From: Astragalus membranaceus
Lineage: Eukaryota > Streptophyta > Magnoliopsida > Fabales > Fabaceae
Length of the DNA: 64,000 nucleotides
Assembly: GCA_039519185.1 (NCBI GenBank)
Contig: CM076846.1
Location: 153,498,406-153,562,405, forward strand
Reading direction: 5' to 3'
Shown here: piece by piece, positions 1-11,000 of the stretch
Numbering within the stretch: position 1 is the stretch's first letter
Layout: each line of letters begins with the position of its first letter
Program-made: the position numbers and the translations under genes
Notes under the pieces: generated by a model
The model's database searches: none
What the model was told of the DNA's origin: nothing
What the model saw: only the letters and a program-made list of their open reading frames with translations

Positions 1-2061
1 GTGTGAGGATTGCAAACTACTTCCTACATAACGACCATAGTTAGAAGGAGGGGCACCATAGCTAGGAGTAGGAGCACCATAGCTAGGTGAGGCACCATAG
101 CTAGGTTGGGCACCATAGCTAGGAGGGACACCATAGGTAGATGGAGGGGCATTAGCTGCCTGAGTGTATAAAGCTGGGTCAGAAACTTGATAATCATGTG
201 GAACTGCACCAAAACGGGGATACCTATCAGGAGTTCCTGCATATGCTGCCCTAACTGGGGGAACTTGCCTACCCGAATAAGCGGTTGAAGCGGCGCTACC
301 TCCAGATGAGCGGAGTGGAAAATGTCTCTCATTAGGCCTTGGCCTCTTTGCTTGTGGACGTTTACTAAACTCTCCACCTCTCTTTTTTTCTGACTTTGAT
401 TTTTCTAGTTGATAAACCCTTTTCTGAAGTGTATCAAGTGGGTACTCGGATTCAAGCTTGTAATCCTCAATACACTTAATTACATTTTTCAGGGCTGCGA
501 GCTCTTGTGCATTGGCATCATCCTACAAATAAACGAGAATGTATGTATATGATCATGCAGAACATGAAAAATATCAAGAATGAAAATAGTCGCTCAATTT
601 GAACTTAACCAAGCATATACCTTTGCAGTGGCAATTTCACGCAGATTTCCAGTGACTTGTGAATTTCTCCTTCGGTTCTTGAGGTACGCCTTCAGGAGGG
701 GCACAGGGGGAAAGCTTTCTTGAAGCTGGAAGAATTGAACAAAATGTACAGCCGCAATGTGTTTCCCATTATTGATTAATAATTCTGTAACAGCTGCATA
801 AATAGTGAAAATTAGAATTAACAAAATCTGATAATTGCATTACCTCTTAGCATGTAATAACTAATATCATAACAAAAGCAGCAAAACATATTTCAGACGT
901 ATCTATGCTTCGTCAGATAATCTAGCTATACCGCCCCTTAAGAAAGCCACTCATCTAGTATAGGGGAGATATCTGACAGGACAATCCTTCATTGCAGACT
1001 TCACAGGTCAGTAGTTTATTAAAAGATCACCAACCTGGCACTTTGTGAGTTAACCCAATAGAGCGGCAAAGCTCAGGTGCCCACCTATGCTGAGCAACTG
1101 CAAGTACAAGCTTGCAGAGTTCTTCTTCATCAAACTCTGAAGCAATCCTAAAAGTTGAAATAAGCTGCAAGAATGCCTCTGCTTCCAATGAGTTTCCATT
1201 GGCAGCATCATTGTCTGCATTAGCTAACTTGGGCCTCCACTCACCAGCAATTGCCTTGGCTTGCCGCTTGGTTTCAGGGTTCAGAAGGTGATCTGCACCT
1301 GGGTCAGCCCTTGCCAATAAGCTGGCCATGGCTTCCAAAATGAGAATACAGGATGTGCGCTTGCCCTCAAGGGCAGCACTGATTTTATCTTTTAGTTGTG
1401 TTGTCTCATTGGTAGGGTAAAACCCCACCAGTGAATCAAGCACCAAACGTGCTGGATCAGTTGCACTTTCTAATGCAACAGAAATTTCTTCGCGCAAAAC
1501 AGACATTTTTTTCTTATTTGCCACAACATAATTCAGAAGACCGTTCGCATCCATTTGCTCACAAAAAAGTTTCAGCTCTGGGTGTGGCATAACCTCAGTA
1601 GCCACACCTTCAGACTTTTCACCTGAGTTATGAGGAAAATCCTCAGGAGAGCTGCTTACCTTGTTGTTATCTTTGTTCTCTCCATCATACACAGACTCCA
1701 AAGTTGCAGTCTGGTGAGTTTCACGAGCTTCCGCAATGGAAGCTACAGCAGTGTCTTTAAGCCCCTGCAATCGATCTAAGAGGTCTTGTTCTTTTGAAGT
1801 AACCGCTGCCTTTCTCTCAGCGAGTAGTGAGTTCATTTCTAATTGTTTCTCTTCATACTCCTTCTCCCTAGCTTGCAGGTCTTCAAGTTTCTTATTCAAC
1901 ATCGTCTCAAGGTTAACAAAATGTTGCTTAATTTCAACCCACTGAACCTTGTTCTCAGAACCTCCCTTCCGAGCTTCCAATTCAAGTATTCCCCGAGCAA
2001 GCTGCTCTATCAAAGACTCTTTGTTAATTTCCGTGTCTTGCTCCGTGTCACCCATATTCAT
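1..2061 (-). CDS. FRL3-like: FRIGIDA-like protein (FRL3-type), 3' end outside window
   Basis: Three coding exons on the minus strand: 2061-1035, 793-621 and 522-1 (runs off the edge). Junctions are CCAG|GT, TGCAG|C, AAAG|GTATAT and TGTAG|GATG, and phases close (1027+173 nt = 400 codons, then 174 codons to the edge). The protein starts MNMGDTEQ, has an N-terminal coiled coil (about residues 15-105, rich in E/K/Q), then the FRIGIDA domain, recognised by LKLFCEQMDANGL, LVLDSLVGFYP, NSLEAEAFLQLISTF, APELCRSIGL and PPVPLLKAYLKN. Exon 3 carries IKCIEDYKLESEYPLDTLQKR, a basic KRPRPNE stretch and a C-terminal Pro/Tyr/Ser tail with repeats such as PPSYGAQPSYGA. The family comprises nuclear proteins; FRIGIDA itself activates FLC in vernalisation control, but FRL3-type members have less defined roles. 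No lesion is seen. The subfamily assignment is by recalled similarity to Arabidopsis FRL3 and is less certain than the family. Confidence -1.
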
Positions 2062-2790
2062 ACAACCTAACCAACAGCCATTAAGAACAATTCAATTCAA
2101 TGGTTAGAAACTATCACAAAAGTTAATAATAACATGAGGGGAACTAAATCCCTTTCTCATTATTTTCTACCATTTATCTTCACACCTCCTCCCATATCCC
2201 TCTTCATACCATCATCGACCATTTATCAAATAATCATGCTTTACATATCAAAACATAAAATTTACTAATTGCTTATCAAAGGCACACAAACAATTAGGCA
2301 AAAAAATCATATACATATAAATCTTCAGCTGATTATTGTAATACGGCAGACAACAGAAGGTTTAAGAAGTAATAATCATAGATCATTAGGGTTTCTAACG
2401 CCAAGCCGCAACAACACCATTGTAATATATTTAGGAATTAAAACACCGCATTTGCAGTTATGTTTACGGTTAGGAACAAAAATATCGACCTAAACGAAAC
2501 ACAGAGTTCCTTCCTCTCCAACAGAGTTTCGAAATCTTCTACGGAATACGGATAAGATGAATAGATTCAATAAACCTAAAGGCTGAGTTAAAAAAAATGT
2601 ATGCGAAGGCGAGGGGAATAAAATACCTCAGTTCTGATGAGAGAAACCCGCTGCTATACGAAACCAGCAAGTGTCTGAGCAAGCTCTTGTTTTTGCCCCC
2701 AAATTGTAAATTAGGGCGCGTGTTTGCGGAAGATGGGGAAGTGCAGTGGCGAAACAAGAAGATGAATGAAAACTGTAATAAAATCGGAAT
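2062..2790 (-). promoter_or_regulatory. 5'UTR with intron and proximal promoter of the FRIGIDA-like gene
   Basis: A 5'UTR intron is likely. On the minus strand a donor TGAG|GTATTT lies at 2627/2626 and an acceptor GGTTAG|GTTGTATG at 2067/2066, five bases before the start codon, giving an intron of about 560 nt. No ORF here resembles a known protein. The transcription start would lie upstream of 2627 in minus-strand terms (about 2650-2790). Inferred from splice-like motifs only. Confidence -1.
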
Positions 2791-2794
2791 ATCC

Positions 2795-3015
2795 TCTTCG
2801 AACCGAAGGGAACGGGGGTTTATTTGTCGATGGTTCTGGTATGAGGGTAAAAATATGAAGGGTAAATAATAGTGTAAATGTGTATTTTTATTAGTAATTT
2901 TATGGATTAAATTGATAACAGAAATAATATTTGAGGATTAAAATGACTTATAAAAGATATATTTGAGGATTAAAATGACTAACTAAAGAGATATTTAGGG
3001 ACGTAATTGCAATTT
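2795..3015. repeat. Promoter-side direct repeat, copy 1
   Basis: This stretch is repeated in the same orientation at about 3535-3770. Both copies share GGGGGTTTATTTGTCGATGG, AAAAATATGAAGGGTAAATA and AAAGAGATATTTAGGGACGT with scattered differences. Copy 1 abuts the 5' end of the FRIGIDA-like gene. Confidence -1.
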
Positions 3016-3534
3016 TTGTCATCATTGTTGTTTGGATAGGTTGAAATAGAATTGCTTTTAGCTATGAAATTACTAAAATGGATCTCAATTTGATAAAATA
3101 GACAACCAAAATACAAAATGAGCATGTACAATATCTAAGTTAAAATTATAATTAGAGAATATAATTTAAATTGCAATGAAACTTAGTGAAGGACAATTGT
3201 GAAAGATGTAAACATACTAAAGAGCAATTATGGAATATCAAAATTTAGTGAAGGGCAATTAAGAAATATGTAAATTTTAATATAATTTAAATATTTGTAA
3301 TATAATTTTAATTATAGTTGGAGAATTGTTGTATAATTTTAAAAAAAATGTAACAAAGATAAATATAATGAAGGGTAATTATGAAAGATATAAACATGCA
3401 ATTCTAGTAGAATCAATTCTAGACCAATAAAATTGATTTTAGATGCAATAGCCAACCATCAATTTAACACACCAAAGTCACTTTTAAACCTCTAAAATCA
3501 ATTCTACCCACTTTAGAAGTGTAACCAAGCATAC
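3016..3534. other. AT-rich spacer between the promoter repeats, possible hAT-type MITE
   Basis: No gene is seen. The left end contains TGTTTGGATAGGTTGAAATA and the right end, read on the other strand, TGCTTGGTTACACTTCTAAA, a weak inverted match seen in hAT-derived MITEs. Boundaries and TSD cannot be fixed. Confidence -1.
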
Positions 3535-3770
3535 ACTTCGAAGCGAAGGAAACGGGGGTTTATTTGTCGATGGTTCTACTTCTAGTCTAAGGGTAAAAAT
3601 ATGAAGGGTAAATAATCACGTCCCTACGTATATCTTTTATTAGTAATTTTATGAATTAAATTGATCAATTGAAACAATATTTGAGAATCAAAATGACTCA
3701 TAAAAGACACATTTGAGGATCGAAATAACTAACTAAAGAGATATTTAGGGACGTAATTGCAATTTTGATA
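3535..3770. repeat. Promoter-side direct repeat, copy 2
   Basis: Second, more diverged copy of the 2795-3015 segment in the same orientation. Confidence -1.
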
Positions 3771-4226
3771 TATTCAATAAGTATAACGACAGTGCCTAAC
3801 ATATTCAATTCAGGGACCAAAATTACCGTTTACTCAAATATGAATTCCTCAAAATATGTATTATGTAAAATATACAATTATAATTGTTTCAGATTGAGCC
3901 GATGCCCACTATAAACTAGACTCTTATATTCAGCCCAAACTTACCCTAGACACTTGGGAAGCCACATCCTCCAAGGCTGCATGAGATCGAATCTAATGAT
4001 GATCTGCATACCACGATAGATTCGATGATAGTCTACTTATCGCAAAGCACCTCACGCGAACTCACCTGCTTTGCACCTCTTAGTCTGATTCAACATTAAC
4101 TTTGACATCAGACTCTATGCAAAAATCTTCGTCATGCACTATCGTGAACTCGTCTAGGAACTCCACATAAGTAACCAACTCATTCCACATTGGACTGATA
4201 ATGTTTTTTTTGTGTAAAAAGGACTA
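3771..4226. other. Intergenic, possible decayed coding relic on the minus strand
   Basis: No start-to-stop ORF is supported. Minus-strand reading of about 4070-4190 gives short acidic peptide stretches (for example EFLDEFTIVHDEDF) that look like decayed coding sequence, but I do not recognise the source. Confidence -1.
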
Positions 4227-4231
4227 GAGGC
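4227..4231. repeat. Target-site duplication GAGGC (left) of the LARD
   Basis: GAGGC immediately left of the LTR is repeated at 19684-19688, the 5-bp duplication expected of LTR-retrotransposon integration. Confidence -1.
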
Positions 4232-4584
4232 TGTTGCGCCCGAAAAAGTCCCCGAGGGAGAACATTCCTCGTTCACATCTTTTTAAAACAATGAAGCCGC
4301 CACCAATATTTATTAAGGAAAATATTAGGAAAACCTTTTTTGGAAAGCGATTGGTCTTGCGAAACTAGAGAATAGGGTTCGGGGGTCGGTTACGCGCAGG
4401 GAAGGTGTTAGCACCCCACACGTCCTCTCTACTGAGAGGGAACATTTAATTAAATGTGTGGTTTTAGTGTGTTGACTTGAAAATACTTAATTTTGCCTCT
4501 CTACTTCTTATTGAAAAATTCTTAATGAAAATCTTTGCTTATTATGAAAAAAGGGGGGAAAAATAGGTTTTTAGAAAAAAAAAA

Positions 4585-5195
4585 CGCTTGACGGGACATG
4601 GCCCGCTCCTACGTATCTCCCGGTGCGATAGAGAATTCAAAGCTACGTAGTTCTTCTTTGTCCTGAAAAGGTTTTTGTCTTTTATCTTTTTAGTGAGTTT
4701 TCGAAATAGGACGAGCATTTAGTGAATGATTAAACTAACCAAGGTTATGGGTAATCACCGCTAAGTACTCTTGAAAATGAGAGTCACTACCGCCAGTCAG
4801 ACGAACAAAGGCTCTGATTGACTATTAGTAGCGACTCGTTTTTATTTGTTCTTTAGAAAGGGGGTTTTCGAAAGAGATTAATTGGCACGAATGATCAAAC
4901 TAACAACAGTTATGGGTGATCATCGCTTGTTGTTCTTTTGGGAAAAAGACATCGCCACCAATGGCTAGACGAACAAAGGTTCTGATTAACCACTAGCGAC
5001 GATGGGTTGAAAATGATTTTAGAAGGGAAAAGGTTTTTGTTCTGAAAATGATCTTGGTTTGCAAAAGTGATTCGTTTTTGTTACGAAAATAACTCTTTTC
5101 TTTTTGTTATGCAAATGCTAATTTTTATGGTTGCGCTTGACGAGAATGTGACTCGCTCCTACGTATCCCAAATGGGAATCAAAGCGACGTAGTTC
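4585..5195 (-). repeat. Second structured motif family (GACGGG..CCCG + CTACGTA..TACGTAG)
   Basis: At 4587-4652 and 5136-5194, and again inside the element at 14744-14812, a CTTGAC-headed motif carries a short stem (CGGG/CCCG, CGAG/CTCG, CGGG/CCCG) followed by CTCCTACGTATC and, 20-30 nt on, (T)ACGTAGTTCT. The short stem changes on both sides in the second copy. It is repeated in the other LTR near 16262-16330 and 16812-16873. Confidence -1.
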
Positions 5196-5480
5196 TAACG
5201 AGCCTCGGAAGTGAAAGTCTTTTTGCTTAGGTTTGGAAAAGTGGAGGATGCTCATAATGATCAAACTAACAAAGGTTATGGGTGATCATTACTGGCACTT
5301 GCCATGATTTTTGATGCTTGGGAAAATATCTTTTGAAATTGAAAGCATTCATGATAATCAAACTAACAAAGGTTATGGGTGATTATCACTAGTAGCTCAT
5401 GCATATGAAAACATCTTTTTTTGAAACTTAGGCTCTTAGGACAATCAAACTAACAAAGGTTATGGGTGATTGTCACTAAT
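4720..5480 (-). repeat. Five hairpin repeats with fixed loop and co-varying stems
   Basis: The loop core AACTAACAAAGGTTATGGG recurs, with minor changes, between inverted arms: TGATTA/TAATCA (4727/4752), ATGATCA/TGATCAT (4891/4917), TAATGATCA/TGATCATTA (5255/5283), TGATAATCA/TGATTATCA (5352/5380) and GACAATCA/TGATTGTC (5440/5467). Arm sequences differ between copies but stay complementary. The same set is present in the other LTR near 16400-17160. Confidence -1.
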
Positions 5481-8022
5481 TACCATTTTCATGCTAAGCT
5501 ATTTAGAAAAGAAAACAACGAATGCAAAAAGATTTGGAGATTCTAGCATGGCACAATCATTGAAATCGAATCCTTAGGCAAACAACAACATGGTCATAAC
5601 TTGCAATTAATCTCATTTGAATTCTTGAGCAAACACTAGCCTAGACTACACATATTAAACCACAACACATAAATAGGCAAAGAAGGAACTTGAATTGGGC
5701 ATTAAGCAAAAATGCGAGAGTAGGCAAGATTGAACCTAAATGCACATCTAATGGAAGATGCTAGGCGAGAACCATACTCAAATATTTCTACAAAACGCAA
5801 GGGAATCTAAATGCACATCTAGTGGAAGATGCAGTGTAAGGAATGAGCCTATCCAAGTATTAATGATTCCACATGAGAGTAGACAAGGAAGTGATAGGCA
5901 CAAATGAACTCAAAAGAGTAGCCTCAAGCATGATCATTGGCAAACCTGAAACAAGCAAGTCATCTTAACAATCAAAACACCAAAGCATGTTGAATCACCT
6001 TGGTCAATCCTCAATACTTAAATTAATGTGCACAAGTGTGAATCTTCTTGCCAATCATCAACTTAAACAACATATGAACCAAAAGGGTTGAATCATATAG
6101 AACAATCCTCATCACTTTAGGCAAGGTGCACTAGGCACAAGTGAGAATCATATTGCCTATCATCAACTTGAGACAACAAGCAAACATATAAAAACTCTAT
6201 TTATTCTTCACGACTTGCGAAACCGATACATAGTCAAACCATAAATTTATTCATCAAACTCCCAAAATCAAGCAAGCAAAAGATACTAACAAGGTTTAGG
6301 AACAATTAATCACATAATTTAAACACTAAAGCCTCAAATCAACATTTATTCTCAAACTCTTTCCTTTGTGCGAAATCTATGTGAGAAAAGAAATTTGCAA
6401 ACCTAAACGAAATATCTAAGCATGAAAACACTAAAATCAAATATCTACAACATGATTAAGCCCCATCAAGCAAAGAAAAAACAACAAAATCAAATTAAAG
6501 CTAACTTTACTAGGATATGCGAACCAAACAACACATGAAACAACAATTTTACTTCACAACAAATGCAAAAAATCAACGCAAAAAATCAACACAAAACAAC
6601 ATGACTCCATTTATTCAAGAGTGAGAGGCACCTTAAACACCCAAGCCTCCCCTAAGTGCTTATCAATAGTGTTTAAGGCTCCTCTCACCAACAACAACAA
6701 GCTACATTTTAAACAAAATGATGATGATATGTGAAATGCAAAGTGAAGAGGAAAATGGGTTTTAATGCAAAAAGGTTGAAGATGATGCAAGGGTTTGAAA
6801 GTTTTTACCTCAAATCCAAGCTAGAAAATGCAATGAGATGAAGAAAATAGAAACCAAATCAACAAGAACTTCCAAGGAACTTCAACTCCAACCCCAAAAA
6901 AAAAGCTTGATGAAAACCTTCCTTGATGATGATGTTTGATCTTAAATGGAAAATGGAGAAGATATATGAAAGAGGGATGAGAATGAAGTGAGATGGTGGT
7001 GTTTGGGTGAAGAGGAAATCAAAAATGGATGAAGGAAGGGAGTGGGGAGGCCACGGTTTTGGGAGAGAAAATGGGAGGTTTTTGGTGTGCTAGGGTTTTT
7101 TGGTGTAGGAGAAATGGGAAGGTTCCTTTGAGATGAAAGAAAAACAAGAGGAAGTGAGGGAGAGGAGGGGCTACGAATTTCTTGGTCCTTTTTGGGAGGA
7201 GAGGAGTGAGTTGTTCTTATTGAATTTCAAAGATCCAATGGGTTTAAAGTTGTGAGAGGGAAGTAAAGAAATTAGTGTGTATTTAGTGGTGTGGATAGAA
7301 GGAAGGTAAAAAATATGTTGTGTATTGAATGTTATTGGATTCAAAGGTGTGCTTGTCATGATGAAAGGCTTTTTTGTGATGTGCACTTGATGGGGCTGAA
7401 GTGAAGGGAGGCGTGGAGCATGAGGATGGAGTGAAGGAGGTGAAGAAATTAGTGTGTATTTAGTGGTGTAGAGAGAAGGAAGGTAAAAATATGTTGTGTA
7501 TTGAATGTTATTGGACTCAAAGGTGTGCTTGTCATGATGAAAGGCTTTTGTGATGTGCACTTGATGGGGGCTGAAGTGAGGGGTGGTGTGGAGCATGAGG
7601 ATGGAGTGAGGGAGGTAGTTTGCTTGCAAAACTAGTGCTTACTTTAGCCAAAAATGGATAAAAGCAAAAAGCACCTAAAAGGAATTAGCCCTAATTCTAA
7701 AAATACAATAAGCATCAAATATTATTTTGTTATTCATTTTTATATTTTGATTTCAGATTTCTATTTTTAATTATACATATTTTTGAGCCTTTTTGAAAGT
7801 GAGAGAAAAAAAAACCGTTATAAATGACCAAAATACCCTTTTTGACTCTAAAACCCTAATTTGCCCGAAAAATGCGTTCCAACCCTAAAAATGATTTCAA
7901 AACCCTTGGAATGCCTTCTAGGATCCGAAATGCTGTGCATAAGGCTCTTCGCTCTTCAATTTATTTATTTTTTGTGGAAAATTAGGGTTTTGACCTAAGC
8001 CGGACAAAATTGGGGTATGACA

Positions 8023-8039
8023 GCTGCCCCTCTTTATTT
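8023..8039 (-). other. Polypurine tract of the LARD
   Basis: Minus-strand AAATAAAGAGGGGCAGC directly upstream of the 3' LTR is a standard plus-strand priming site and fixes the orientation. Confidence -1.
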
Positions 8040-11000
8040 GGATTTTGACAAGGAATATGAATTGGCCGAAACGTATTCCGAGGCAAAATAGAAATAAAGA
8101 ACTCAAAAACTACACCAATTTTGTCCACTTGGGGAAATCCGAATTTTCTTTTTCCTTTTTCTCTATTTTGCTTATCTTTGTTATTTTATTTTTTTCAGAA
8201 AGATAGACACTTTTGTGTCGATGAAAAAATAGTAGATGAACACTGACGTGCAGACAGAAAAGGTAAAATGGACACTTACGTGCAGACAGAAAAAGTAAAA
8301 CGGGCACTTGCGTGCAGAAAGCGGTAAAATGAGCACTTGCGTGCAGACAGAAAAGTAAAATGGGCACTTGCGTGCAAAAAGCGGTAAATTGCCCAGGCTG
8401 CCTAAAACCTGTAATCCTTAAACGAACTCTTGATGAATCTGAGTTTGCGCGTGGCTTTGAGGAGCACGCTCTTCCTGTTGGCCTTTTCGAGCGACCAGGG
8501 GGATCGTTATCAGCTCCGGAACTGATATACAGATCAATGCACGGCGTCCACTGTATCTTAGGCTTGATACAACTATTCCGTTGAACCTCACGTGGGGCTG
8601 CGGTCCATCGCGTTGCTCGTACACGATGTGAGACCTGGGCAGAAGGGAGCGATGATCTCTCTGTGCTCCAATCCGCAATGCGCGCCTGAGCGCTCTCTTT
8701 TCTTTTCTCTTTTTTCTTTTCCTGTTTTTTGTTTCTCTCTTTTCTTTTTTTTTTCTTTTCTGAACTCCCAACTTGGGGGAGCATTTTCTGGAATCTGGGG
8801 GCGAGGGTTAACGCCGAAGTGCTCATCCTCTCTTTGTACCTGCAGCTGAAAATGAACAAATGCATGCAATGCAAAATGCCATGATTGCTGTTTTTCTTTT
8901 TTCTTATGATGAATGTAAATGTAATGAATTTCTTTTTTCTTTTGTCTATGTCGGATGAATGCATGATTTTCTACTGTTCTTATATGCTTGATGAATGCAA
9001 TGATTTTCCTTTTCTTCTCCTGCCTGTATGTAATGCATGATTTTCTTTTTCTTTTGTTTATGTCTGATGAGTGCATGATTTTCTCCTGTTCTTATATGTC
9101 TTTTTCTCTTTCTCTAGCTTCTCTTCTTTCTTTTTCTTTCTTTTTCTTTTCTTTTTGTTGCTCTCTTGGCTCTTCTCTTTTCTCTCTTTTGGCTTCTCTC
9201 TTTCTTGCTCTTTTAAGAATCATGGGTATGCGAATGCAAAGTTTTGGTGTTTGATGATATGTAATGCTCTTGTGTTTTGATGAAATGGCAGATGACATGC
9301 AATGGAAAACTTTTTCTTCTTTGCCTTTTTCCTATGAAATGTGAATATTGGATAACATGAAATGATGAATGACATGGGATGCTTTAGCTTTCTTTTCTTC
9401 TATGAGATGCAAGTATTGACGTGATGCAACTGTATTGCTTTGATGTTTGATGGGATGATGAATCTTTGGTTCTTTTTTGTTTTATTGAAAGCGATTTTGT
9501 ATTTTGAAAATTGATTTGATGTCTGTTGCAATGATGATGAATGCTTGGTTTGCTAGAAGGAAAGCAGTAACTGAACACTTAGCGTGCTTTTAATGAACCA
9601 CTTGGGACCCAAGGGCATTTGAACTCCGCACTGAAGGAGCGGCTGAACTCTAAACTGAAAGAGCATTTGAACTCCGAACTGAAGGAGCGACTGGGAATGA
9701 GATTTTGAGACTGACAAGTCCAGGATGACTGTCTTGAGAATTAGATTGAAGACTGACACCTGAAGTGCTGATTCTTGGAACTAGGCATGAGGGTTAACAT
9801 TTTGTGTTCATCCGCATTTGCTTAGCAATGCAATGAATGACACATGTAATGCAAACATATGCCAAGATTGATGTCTTGAATATTATGGAATGCTTTTGTT
9901 CTTTTGTATCTGCTTCTTCCTTGTAGTTTATGAAATGCAAATATCAACATAATGCTTTGATGTTTGAATGCAAGTGTATGCGGTGATTGATGCTTTGATG
10001 AATGGAATGCTCCTGTTCTAACTTCTGTCTGTTTCTTTTTGCTTCTTCTATGAAATGCAAACATTAATATGATGCAATGCTCTGATGTTTGATGTAATGA
10101 TTTTTGTTCTTTTTCTTTTATGGAAATGCTAACGTTAATATAATGCAAATGCACCGCTTTAATGTTTGATAATTGAATGACAAAGGAATGCTTGTGAAAT
10201 GATGAATGATGTGGAATTCTGGATGACAAGGAATGTTTCTGTTCTTTTTGTTGTTTGTTAGGAGTTTGCGAGTGAGAGTCAACACTGGATGTGCTAATGA
10301 AAAAGCAATGAATGAGGAGACATGAAATGAGGATCGCTTGGGATCAAGGGAGTAGCTTTGAATTATGGACGCAAAGGTCTAGTTTATGGGTCAACATATG
10401 TCTGTATCGATCTAATGGTCTGAAGAATTTTGACGATGCAATGGTGCATGCAATGATTAGTATCTTGTGGAATGGTGAATGACATGGAATGATTTTGTTC
10501 TTTTCCTTTTTATGAAGTGCGAACATTAATATGATGCCAATGCAATGAAAAGATTTCTGCTTTTTCTTTTTTACTATTTTCCTCTATGAAATGCAAGTAT
10601 TAATATGGTGCAACTGACGTGGAACGTTTTTCCTTTTTGCTATGTGATGAATGCACAAAATGTGAAGGTGCAAATGTAAGGCTTTGATGCATATGCTATA
10701 ATGAATAGATTGAAATGCCTAGATGCATGAGGTAAACATTTTTGTGATGATGAGATGCGAGACTTTTGAATGCAAGGAGTTGAGATGATTATTGACCATT
10801 CTGTTGAAAAATTGAATTTGATTCAAACTCTGGTGTTCTCAAGGTTTTTATTTACAAACAACCTCGCTTGTTTTCTCTTTCTTTCCATGATGACTGAATT
10901 TTAGATATCACGTAAACAACTTGTGTTCCCTCCTTTGAAGCATTATCTAGTAAGCATGCATAGGAGTGCAAATGTGAATGAATGAGTCAGTTAACTTGGA

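Larger units (their letters stand above)
4232..8022 (-). repeat. LARD 3' LTR
   Basis: Paired with 15913-19683. It contains the hairpin repeats at 4590-5475 (near the 3' end of the LTR in minus-strand terms, probably R/U5) and a two-copy tandem repeat of about 175 bp at about 7260-7615. The tandem repeat creates a 152-codon ORF on the minus strand that is identical in layout in both LTRs but repetitive and low in complexity, so it is not called as a gene. Confidence -1.

Noticed and set aside
4720..5480. CRISPR-like spaced repeats in the LTR
   Set aside because: Plant LTR context, irregular spacing, and inverted arms with fixed loop; no cas genes.
8110..8964. Long minus-strand ORF (284 aa) in the LARD interior
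   Set aside because: Lys/Glu-rich and repetitive, produced by pyrimidine tracts and short tandem units; no family resemblance and overlapping ORFs of similar length in other frames.
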